Source: Marsupella aquatica (lineage: Eukaryota; Marchantiophyta). From it: 64,000 bases of DNA. This document shows positions 55,366 to 64,000 of this stretch, one piece after another. Where the stretch lies: the NCBI GenBank assembly GCA_973895155.1, contig OZ316897.1:1612001-1676000 (forward strand), read 5' to 3'. How positions within the stretch are numbered: position 1 is the first letter of the stretch; every line of letters begins with the position of its first letter. The position numbers and the translations under genes were made by a program. The notes beneath the pieces were generated by a model that saw nothing but the letters and a program-made list of their open reading frames with translations, did no database searches and was not told where the DNA came from.

Positions 55366-55960
55366 ACTAGCTCAATACCCGTGCGTTGCACAAAAGAAGT
55401 CAAGTTGGCCAAAATGTCGTTAAAAAAAATGTTGTTTCGGCCAAGAGGTTGTTGAGAGAAAATATGTCATATCGGCCAAGAGGTCGTGGAGAGAAAAGAT
55501 GTCGTTTCAGCCAAGAGGTCATTGAGAAAAAAAGATGTTGTTAAGTAAAAAGAAGTAATTTTGCCAAAGATGCCATTATGTGAAAGATGGTGATAACAAA
55601 AAGGTGTCATTTTGCCAAAGATATCATGAACTAAAAGATGTTATAAGAAAAAAGGTGTCGTTTCACCCAAGTTGTCGTTATGGGAAAGATGTTATGAAGT
55701 AAAAAGTCAATGAGAGAAGGAGCGAGTTTTTTTCTTTTGTTTTGTTTTTTACCCAAAATGCCCTTGCATTTGATTTACTAAACAATATTGTTTGTCTAAA
55801 GATGTCAATGCATAACGGATGAGGTTGTGCTAAAGATGTAGTTGAGAAAAATTACCATGTTGCTAAAGATAGCTTGAGTAAAAGATTTTGTTTGTTAGAA
55901 GGATCTAATTGCATAAAAGATGTTATTGGGTAAAAGATAGCATGACTCAAAAGGGAGGCC
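55366..55960. repeat. Minisatellite (GGCCAAGAGGTCGTTGAGA), inverted relative of 35845-36275
   Basis: It starts 'actagctcaatacccgtgcg' then 'ttgcac', the reverse complement of the end of the 35.8-36.3 kb array. Units 'ggccaagaggtcgttgagag' plus 'aaaagatgtcgtt' repeat about eight times and then decay. The GTGC-GTT-GCAC hairpin at the end is like a transposon terminus. Confidence 0.75.
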
Positions 55961-56169
55961 ACATCAACCACCAAAGTATAACACAGTGACAATGATTTTT
56001 CTCATTTTTTTCCTTTCAAAGCTCAACAAACCACCCCAAACCAACCAACCCCCCCCCCCCTCCTTTGTTTCCCTCTGTTTTATTACTTTTTGGTCTCTTT
56101 TTCTCTCATTGATTAGATTATGCTCTACTTCTTGACTATGTGATATTTGCAATTAAACTACTATCATTA

Positions 56170-56320
56170 TGTAGCCCCATATGCATGGATGATATAGCAT
56201 GGATGGTAGAGGGAGGAGCATGGTATTGCATGGATGGTAGAGGGAGGGACATGGTATAACGTGTATAGTAGAGGGAAGAGCATATAATTTGTATACATGG
56301 ATGGTAAAGAGAAGACTTTG
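56170..56320. repeat. ~40-bp tandem repeat (GCATGGATGGTAGAGGGAGG)
   Basis: About four units, with the phrase 'atggatggtagagggagg' at 56210, 56228, 56265 (changed) and 56300 (changed). Confidence 0.65.
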
Positions 56321-56529
56321 TCTTTTTCCTTCTAGTTTGGGGACACGTGCATTCACTTTTTCATTCACACTAAATATAATTCATTTGTTCTTTATTGCTT
56401 TCACTTTTTGCAGTCTTTGTTTTTTTCACCCCAAAAGCTACTCCAAATTTGAATGACGACCACTTCATAAAAAGGCGCAACCTTGTATTATAGTTCTTGA
56501 TTTTTGGTATCAATAGCCACTCCATGAAT

Positions 56530-56665
56530 AATGTGTAACACTAATTGAATTACTCACAATCACTGTTAATACAGATTTAGTGTTAGTAAGACTATTTCAA
56601 GAGGGATTCAAATTTTTTGGAGCTACACAATTAGTGTTAGTAACACTAACTACGGTAAACAGTGT
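56530..56665. repeat. MITE, right copy, inverted relative of 44137-44280
   Basis: It ends in 'agtaacactaactacggtaa' then 'acagtgta'. Inner AACACTAATT and TTAGTGTTAGTAA words form short inverted repeats. Confidence 0.6.
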
Positions 56666-56728
56666 ACTTGGTTTGTCTTGGGGTTACCATGGCTAGCTCA
56701 TCAACTCCGGGGCGGAAACATGCACATC

Positions 56729-56900
56729 AAAATGTGACATATACGGTGTATGACATTTCTCCATACCATGATAGGCCATTTTATTCTCTTTAAATCACAG
56801 AATGCACAGAGTTTACAGTGCGCGCACTCAGTGATTTAAAGAAATTAACCACGTTATCATGGTATGGAGGAATGTCGCACACCGTATATGCGACATTTTT
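56729..56900. mobile_element. Foldback MITE with ~46-bp arms
   Basis: Left arm 56729-56775 (AAAATGTGACATATACGGTG ... CCATACCATGATA) pairs with right arm 56853-56900 at about 85-90% identity. Inside, 'ctttaaatcac' and 'gtgatttaaag' form a second inverted pair, so the whole 172 bp can fold into one hairpin. Its left end 'cacatcaaaatgtg' links it to the short MITE-like family at 9237, 36508 and 41570. Confidence 0.8.
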
Positions 56901-56954
56901 CGAAGGGCTTTTTGTTGGATATGAATAACGCTTTGACGATGGATGTAGGCATAA

Positions 56955-57026
56955 AGGGCTCGTAGCTCGATGGTAGTGCACTACGTTGTACACGGGAGGT
57001 CCCAGGTTCAAATCCTAGCCAGTACA
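56955..57026 (+). repeat. tRNA-like, probably SINE-derived sequence
   Basis: GGGCTCGTAGCTCGATGG carries an A-box-like TAGCTCGATGG (56963-56973), and GGTTCAAATCC (57005-57015) is a good B box. The acceptor stem ends do not pair (GGGCTCG against the 3' AGTACA), and the anticodon stem is weak, so I do not call a functional tRNA. The piece follows the foldback MITE directly. Confidence 0.5.
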
Positions 57027-57029
57027 ATT

Positions 57030-59850
57030 GACTTGAGATTTGCAGCACAGTTACCCCAGAAACACCCGCGACCCATCTCACTTATCACATACCCCCTACC
57101 ATACGGGCCCGGTTGCACGGTTAGCGTAGAGGAGGCTATGCAGCTTATCATGGAGTATCGAGCTGGTCACTACGGACCCATTCATGAGGATGATGTTTAG
57201 CACTATCCATGCCCGTGTTGTGCATGTGAATAAACTTATTCATCACAGTATGATCCGACAGTCCTTGATTAAGATTCCACACGACGTTTCTCATAGTATG
57301 TATTTTAGGAGTTCATTGTAGGCGTGAGATTGCAATGAAAATAATAGTGCCGTCACCTGAGGGAATCATGGTCATGAATAGTGACCCAATTCCATGTTTG
57401 ACATGCACAGCTCTGGACAGAACCCATGTTTTGAACAGGATTGATTATGCAAACGGGGTGGATGAAAATGCACACAGTAAACCTGACTTTTACGCCCCTC
57501 TTCATGTTCTTCACTCTCTTTCTCGAGGTCTAGGTTTATGGTTCTGATATAGCATGTTCATGTTGGAACACGTATTTTTTTTGGTCTAGTAGTGATATGT
57601 AATTTTATGATAAAAGAAGTAGGTAACTAGGTACACATAAAGTATATGCCAAGAAATAAGATCTCTTAATTAAGAGTGAGTGCCATAACACACAAAACCA
57701 TAAATCATCATGCAAAAAAAACATATTATGACCAAGAAAGTATAAAGTTACTAAAGAGTTGTGCACATACAGTACAAGATTTCACTTCCTTCTAAGTAAT
57801 GACAGTGAACTCACTTAAAACCATAAATTTTGTAAAGGAGCTAGATCACTAGGGGAACTTAGTACACTAGATGTGCACATTGTTCAAACTCATTTCTCTC
57901 ACTTTCATTAGAGAAAAGATAATTCACTAAGGAGTGAATGAAAGATTAAACATTTAAGAGGGGAGCCAAATACTTTCAAAATACTATAAGTTCACTAAAA
58001 TTAAAAGGGGTACAAAAGTTAATTCAAAACCACTTTCGTAAGGCACATTAAAATCAAAATACTTGACACAAAATAGGAATAAGACAAAATGCCAAAGGTT
58101 AGATTCACCATATAGCAGCTTCACGTGGTTCTGAGTAACTCACTTGTGGAGACAACGTTGTGTAAATCGATAAGCAGAGTAGATGGCATTTTGTAAAGGA
58201 ATCAAGCACAAGTCCCTAAGCCCATCCAAACTATGCAGAGGAAAGATCATCTACTTCTATAATTTAATCCTAAACTGTAATACAAGGGTCCGCTCTTTAT
58301 AGAGTGGTTGTGATTTGAATTTGAAGGGCCCAAAAATGTAAACAGTCTGACAATGACAAGGAATAGAGAAGAAGTTAACTACATTTAGTGTGGAGGGAAA
58401 GGGTGACACACTTTTCCAAACAAGAAAATGGTGCTCTCAATGCAAGAGCCTCCATTTGGTACCATTCATACATAAAGTGTTACTCCCTCTCTAATCTTCT
58501 CATACTTATCTCTCCTCAACATCTTTTCATTGACTTGCCATATTTGTGGAATCAGCTAGTCTCGCCATCTTTTCTCACATTCATATCTTTATCTTACCAC
58601 TAAATTTTATTCTCACTATATGTTTTTCTCTCAACTTTAACATTTATACTATCCAGGACAATATGCGGTGTCACCTTGACATCTTATGTTTTTTTCATGT
58701 TGCCATAATTTTTTCACTTCGACATCTTCATGTCACCCTGAACATCATGCCCTTAACCTGGATATCTTTTCTCTCCTCTACTTCGCTTCCCCCATCTTTT
58801 CCTCATCTTTGCATGATATTCTCACCTCACCATCTTTTTTTCATCTCCACATCTTTTCTACAGGTCTAGTTGTGGAAAGCCTTTTCTGAGGAAGTGTTCT
58901 AAAGGAGTATTCAATCTACATTTTCCAAAACTTTTGAAACCTTTTAAGCGACAAATGAAGTTATTTAAAGAAGATGAAGGAGTTAACGCTCTAAAACTGC
59001 TTTTACATTGAAGGATCCTTTTTAATCGACAATTGCTTTTACATTGGAAGAATTATTCAGGCGTTTTTAAGTTGGATTTTGATTCAAATTTTCTTAAACC
59101 ATTTTCTCTCCCTTTTCCTAAATTGAGCTCATTAGATAGAATTTAGCTTAGCTAAAGTAGTTTAGCCATCATTAGGAGTCTTAGTTAGGAAAGTAGTTAG
59201 AACTACTTACCTCTTCAGATCTTCCATTAGTAGTTAGTTTTTAGGTAGTTAAAAAAACCTTTTCAAATCTCTTTGATTTGTAAGGGAGTGATACAATTGA
59301 ACTCCCAGGCAAATTTGCCTTGTCATTTTCTTTGGAAACGATTTGTGACCAGTATGGGTTTTTTCCTCATGCCAGGTTGGGCTTTAGGAGGAAGAATCGC
59401 AGAAATGAGAAAATGCACCACCCAAAATCCACTGTTATTCATGATTCCCTCGTGCATTTCTTGCAAACCTTGGAATGAATGAATACATTTTAAGAAAACA
59501 TTTCTTTGGTTTTGTATGGAAAAATATGAGTAAAGTTCTGAAATCTAGAGTTTAGAGAATTGTAGTGAAATCTCTAATGTAAAGCCGATCTCTGTTGAGT
59601 ATAAGGAATTTAGGAATGGAACGAAAATCAAACTTCTATTGAGAAGGAGCGATAGTCTGAGAGTTTCCATATTAAAACAATTGATCATAAATATTTTGAG
59701 TAATACATAGTAGTTGTGTAAGGAGAGAGACTCCTAAAGACCTCAAAGACCTTAATACCATCATAAATCGATTTCCTTTATTCCTTACGGGAACGAATTC
59801 GAGTTTCTAAGATATATTTTAGACAAGTTTCATCTAAAACACTTACCACA
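57030..59850. other. AT-rich region ending in a probable 5' LTR
   Basis: No gene is supported. The last part (up to about 59850, ending CCACA) immediately precedes a primer-binding site and is therefore probably an LTR; I could not fix its start or find a second copy. 58490-58870 is T/C rich with repeated 'cttttctc...catctt' words. Confidence 0.45.
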
Positions 59851-59859
59851 TATTCTTTT

Positions 59860-59877
59860 TGGCGCCGCTGCCGGGGA
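59860..59877 (+). promoter_or_regulatory. Primer-binding site for tRNA-Asp of an LTR retrotransposon
   Basis: TGGCGCCGCTGCCGGGGA differs by one base from the plant tRNA-Asp-complementary site TGGCGCCGTTGCCGGGGA. It lies 9 bases after the inferred LTR end. Confidence 0.8.
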
Positions 59878-59984
59878 ATAAATCAAGAAATCAAGTTATG
59901 AAGACAACGGACTGAAGTTTCGCCAAGAGATTGGAAATTGAGAACAAATTGAAGCCTGAAGGTTGCGCCAAAGCTTAACAAATT

Positions 59985-60120
59985 GTTCGTGATGGAGGAT
60001 GATTTGTGGATACCGCCCTTGGTGTTTAAGTTTGATGTACAACCATTCACCATCAAGAATGCACCCAAAATGTATGTCAAAAGGATGACCAAGGTACTCC
60101 ATCAAATCCTCAAAGAGGAA
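59985..60120 (+). pseudogene. Reverse-transcriptase-like fragment
   Basis: The short frame includes FKFDVQPFTIKNAPKMYVKRMTKVLHQIL, which resembles the conserved 'MPFGLKNAPATFQRLM...VL' segment of Ty3/gypsy reverse transcriptases. It lies upstream of gag, straight after the primer-binding site, which is out of normal order and suggests a nested or rearranged fragment. Confidence 0.4.
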
Positions 60121-60514
60121 ACGAATAACAGGGTGCAGGAAACCGAACCGTCAACCCTTGACGCCAAGAAGGAATCATCTTGACGAAATGAATTGATAGA
60201 CGTATCAATTCATTGGTAATTAAGATTGACGAGTATCATAGGTTGCAAATGTTCCTGATCTAAGATAGTATTTAAGGATTTGATGTTGTGCGGTAGCAGG
60301 AATCTGAATTCTGACAGCTTCAATTTAAATTGCTGAATGAGCAACGCGAATAAAAACGGTTACAAAATTTGGGGATTTTCAATTGCGCCAATGTGGTTTG
60401 GAATTCAGAATATATGGAGGCAGTCTGATACATAATTGTTTTTAATTTATTTATTTTCTCATGGAGTATGTTCCTGAATGAATAATTAGAATTATGAAGT
60501 AAGGATGGATCTCT

Positions 60515-62105
60515 ATGAGTACAGACGGTACTAACCCCAGAGAGAGAGAGATACGCTATCGAAATAGAGAAGAGAAGAAACGCCTTCAAGCCCAAGCACA
60601 ACTTGCAGAGCAAAGGTCAACATCGGCCTCTATAGATCGAGGAAAGGCCCCTATCAACAGAGATAGTCCAGTTCCTTATGTTGATCTTACGAGATATGTA
60701 CTAGGTGGTTCCATTGCTGAAAAGGAAAGAACGAAGGATGATTTCAATCGCCAAGGAATAACTGACTCAGAGATTCAGCCCGAATTTTTTACTGTAGCAG
60801 AAAAGGTGAGAAATTTAGAAGAATCCGTTACTCTTGATACAGATGTCCTTGATAGTAGTCCTAGAGTAGAAATTAGTTCTGCAATTAGAAATAATTCGTT
60901 GCCCCCGATTCCATTACGAATAGTCAATAGTCAAGTTCAGCAGTCTACTGTTAGAGTACTTAGTACTTTGACATTTGCCATCATGACGACTTCCACTAGA
61001 TTGAGATATACAGCTTTTAAAGGCAGAGGCCAGGACCCAGACGATTGGCTGGGTGAATTCTTATCGACGGCCAACACTAATAAGGAGAACACAGAGCCCG
61101 ATCTCCTCCAAATTTTTGAAGGTCTGATGAAGAAAGAGGCCCATAAATGGTACACCTTATCCCTCACTCCTACCATTCAGGGAAGTTGGCCGGACTTGCA
61201 AACCGCTTTTCGGAAAGATTTTCGAGAAGCAGGAGCGACTTCGAGGGTACTTGCTCGATTAAGGAGAATTCGCATGAGAAAGAAAGATACCTTAAGGACT
61301 TATTCTCAGGAGGTACGAAAATTGATTTTGAAATTAAGACCTTTAATTACCCAGTGATGACATGCAAACCGAATATTTTGTAGGAGGACTACCACGTGAA
61401 ATGAATCGGTATGTTAGACGAGCACACCCTGCCAACTTAGCAGCAGCGATTGAGGCTGCACACGAATTTGAGGATACTGAGATGTCCCAGCGTAAAGAGC
61501 TCAAGAAAGAGGAAAAACGAGAAAAGGAACGGGAAAAGAGGAAGCAAAAGAAGAAAAGATCCGGTTTTAAAAAGAAGGACCTGACTTCTTCGTCCTCCTC
61601 ATCCTCTTCCTCCTCAAGTTCTAGTTCAAGTTCCTCATCGCCTTCAACCTCTTCATCTTCAGATGATGACTCTAGTAGTAATAGGAAAGATTGGAAGAAA
61701 CTATATCGTTCTAATAATGCATTGAAATCGCTTACAGGCGTGAAGAAAATGATTGATGATCTTAGTGGCAAATTCGACAAGCTTTCGGTCAATTTGGCAG
61801 ACAATCGTCCCAAACGAAGACCATTGCCCGTGCAAAGACCGAATGTTTGGTGTGCCCGTTCTGGAGAACGAGGCCACTACCTAGTGGAGTGTCCACATGT
61901 GGGGAGACAAGTGCATTACATGGCAGAAGAATGGGATGACCAAGGTTGCTATGATGTGGAACCTGAAGAGCTTGATTGGTACATGGTCAGTAGTCCTTCA
62001 TTTCCAAGAAGACCCATGGCCCCATCAAGACAACCTATGGGTCGGGACATGGGGATGAATACTGTGATGCCGCCGGTACGGCGGTTAATGAGTGATTCGG
62101 TCTAA
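60515..62105 (+). pseudogene. LTR retrotransposon Gag with one frameshift and altered zinc knuckle
   Basis: Frame 1 (ATG 60515 to TGA 61355) contains a retrotransposon gag domain (GRGQDPDDWLGEFLSTANTN, KKEAHKWYTLSL, DLQTAFRKDFREAGATSRVL, KKDTLRTYSQEVRKLI). The next part, TEYFVGGLPREMNRYVRRAHP, is in another frame, so one base has been lost or gained near 61350. Frame 2 continues with a Lys/Arg/Glu stretch, an 18-serine tract (61590-61650), and CARSGERGHYLVECP, a CCHC knuckle whose second Cys is Ser. No protease or integrase follows before the next element begins. Gag forms the virus-like particle in active elements. Confidence 0.75.
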
Positions 62106-62529
62106 CTGCGCTCGGCACGCACGTTAGGTGTGTTTGAGGCCGCTATTATTAGCATAACGACAGTATTTAGGTAATCATTAGGGGTAGGACATCATTAGGC
62201 AATAAGGGAGACTTCAGGTTCGGACTGGCGGCGGGTCGCTATTCGCACACCCGAGTTACGAGCGTGGAAGGGCCCCTCCCTCGGGTCCATATAACGAACT
62301 TAAGGAAGCGGCCACTGACGCACGCTGACTCAGACCGGCGGAGTGGCCGGTACACCACAAGCGTGAGCGGTTCAGCCTATGGGCGTCGAGGAGACGTCAG
62401 GGGATCGACAAGCCCTCAAAGTATAAAAGGGGAGCCAACCCGTTGTAGTGCACCAGTCCATCAGTCCACGCGCCAGCTTCAACCCCAGCTCTCTCGTTCT
62501 CTCTAGGTCGCCACTACTATCTCCTCTGA
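62106..62529 (+). promoter_or_regulatory. Promoter/LTR-like region of a second element
   Basis: GC-rich text replaces the AT-rich style at about 62100. TATAAAAG at 62422-62429 is a good TATA box about 100 bp upstream of ATG 62530. The abrupt change and the missing pol genes of the preceding Gag suggest this element inserted into, or is adjoined to, the older one. Confidence 0.5.
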
Positions 62530-64000
62530 ATGTTGCACACGATCCTCTCCAGCTCGGCCATTCGATTCTGGACGCAGTTCCTATCTACCGAAAGGCACTT
62601 GGTCGATTCATTGAAACACGCCAACCCGCGCCGATACGAAATCGAATGCGAGTACAAGAGAGCCATCCGCCTAGCAGGACGACACCACTATGTCCTTAAC
62701 TTTGACTACCCATCTCAGAGCGAGCTTTACCGACCAGCAGAGGTATCTGGGTACTTCTTCAACGGAGACAAATATATCGGTTTCTGGGAAGCATTGCTTC
62801 GGCTTCCGGACGAGGTCTTCAATATCCCGGGTACAATCGACCTGCAGCAACATCACTTCGACCACATCCCTGCCTAGGTTCGGGCTGTCATTAACAGCGA
62901 GTCTAGTACCAACCGTTCGACAAGGGCGTCCGCACTCGCTTTGGAGAACTTCTACCAGCACCTGCAGAGCTTCATGGGAACTCGGCCATCAACCAACATG
63001 ACCAACTCAGCCGTGCCCGTACCCGTACCCGTGCCCATGCAACCCCAGCCTCAACCTCAGGCTCAGCTTCAGCTTCAGCCTCAGCCGTAGCCTAGCCAAA
63101 CCCCACCACCTATCGCCCAGCCAGCACAGGTACGCTCCGTCATCAACGCTGTGGATCTTAGCGATGACGACGAGGCTACCCCACCCTTGACCAGGCGGCC
63201 CAGAGGAACAAGCGCTCGGGGGGCCGACACTATATCATCCCCACCCCCTGCTCTAACCCCAGGAGCGGCCCCGGCAGACAACATGGTGACCGTGGCCGCC
63301 CCGGGCCCGTTACTAACGGCAATGGCACTACCCAGGCCCGATCGGGAGGATGGGGAAGTGTCACCTTCCCCGAGCCAGTCACGGGGAAAGAAGAGGAAGG
63401 AATCCGCCACTGCATCCGGATTACCGTTGGCCACGGTAGCTGTAGCCAAGGTGACGATGCACCGCATGGGGGAAAACGTTCACAACAACATCCTCCATCC
63501 CAAGCATGCGGTGTACCTGAAGACTCAGGGATTTGAGCACCTCACCTCTCTCCCCTGGAACACTTGCAGGTACTACGGGGAAGACATGACAGAGTTCATC
63601 AAGAATTATGATGACGTACATCAACAGACTCGGCTGCGGGGAAGGAATATGTCCCTCACAGAAGAACGGCTCAAGATGATCTTTGGGTTACCCGAAGGTG
63701 ACCATCGAGTCGAATCACGGGCTCCCGGGGGCAAGGGAGCCAAGTACCAATCTTCAAGTTTTCCCTCAGAGGGAGCAGTAGACAACGGGTTCGTGATGAG
63801 GACCTGCCTCATGCCCGAGATAGCTGAGCGGCTGGAGTTCCAAAGGTATGCTCTCCACATGATGGAACCCCGGGGGGAGATCTCCGCCGCCCAGGTTATC
63901 CAGGTCGAGAACTATCGACCTAGGAAATGGGCGTCGTACTTCGCTAAGAAATTCCATGAAGAGATGGAGCGGCGAAGGAAGACGCTGTACATTGGCGGGA
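62530..64000 (+). pseudogene. Transposon-protein frame with two TAG codons, truncated by window end
   Basis: One frame runs from ATG 62530 to the last base, broken only by TAG 62875 (HIPA-stop-VRAVINSE) and TAG 63088 (QLQPQP-stop-PSQTPPP). No stop follows in the 900 bases after 63091. The sequence has a folded N-terminus, Pro/Gln-rich linkers (PVPVPVPMQPQPQPQ), a KKRK patch, and then the same type of domain as at 12,600-13,250: LTSLPWNTCRYYGEDMTEFI...TRLRGRNMSLTEERLKMIFGLP. The repeated local phrases IPA-x-VRAVIN and QPAQVRSVIN imply that the first stop was a glutamine. A gag-like structural role is inferred. Confidence 0.6.

Noticed and set aside
56955-57026. Functional tRNA gene
   Set aside because: A and B boxes are good, but the acceptor stem does not pair and the anticodon stem is weak, so it fits a SINE-type derivative better.
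61335-61365. Programmed ribosomal frameshift inside gag
   Set aside because: The shift lies in the middle of the gag domain, not at a gag-pol junction, and no good slippery heptamer with a downstream structure is evident; a one-base indel is simpler.

Overview
The window looks like repeat-rich nuclear DNA of a green plant or streptophyte alga. The signs are TTTAGGG-type telomere-like stretches, GT-AG introns, a plant-type tRNA-Asp primer-binding site, and CACTA, Mutator-like and LTR elements. A charophyte such as Chara would fit, but the species is an inference. I see no clear housekeeping gene; almost everything readable is mobile-element DNA or its debris.

Layout. 1-4.7 kb: diverged tandem repeats, a triplicated gag zinc-knuckle remnant and a minus-strand PD-(D/E)XK nuclease-like gene. 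5.0-6.4 kb: an intron-containing zinc-finger gene with one nonsense codon. 6.5-10.7 kb: short repeats and a small basic/acidic gene. 10.7-17.3 kb: three decayed element-type genes, one of them a 3.7 kb reading frame broken mostly by TAG codons. 17,545-35,651: an 18.1 kb Mutator-like element. 35.7-44.3 kb: minisatellites, MITEs, an intact 827-residue element protein and an RPA-C-like protein. 44,350-55,228: a 10.9 kb CACTA element with an added SET-domain gene. 55.3-57.1 kb: minisatellite, foldback MITEs and a tRNA-derived SINE-like piece. 57.2-62.1 kb: an LTR retrotransposon (LTR end, primer-binding site, RT fragment, Gag). 62.1-64 kb: a second element with its own TATA box, running off the window.

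The main discovery candidate is the 18.1 kb element. It is bounded by inverted repeats and by an exact 9-bp target duplication; removing the element and one duplicate restores a 94-bp tandem-repeat unit to the base. It carries a tandem AT-hook protein, two F-box-like paralogues and a two-exon transposase with a SWIM finger. It also carries a five-exon gene that joins a ParB/sulfiredoxin-like DGNHR domain, an acidic linker, a methyltransferase-like region and a Ulp1 cysteine protease. An imperfect palindrome (ATCTCGG-N9-CCGAGAT and variants) occurs dozens of times inside this element and was not noticed outside it.

Most broken genes share one kind of damage: stop codons explicable by single C-to-T or G-to-A changes, often CAG to TAG, as expected for methylated plant transposons. 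Exon joins were read by eye from splice consensus and phase; no alignment or database search was run.
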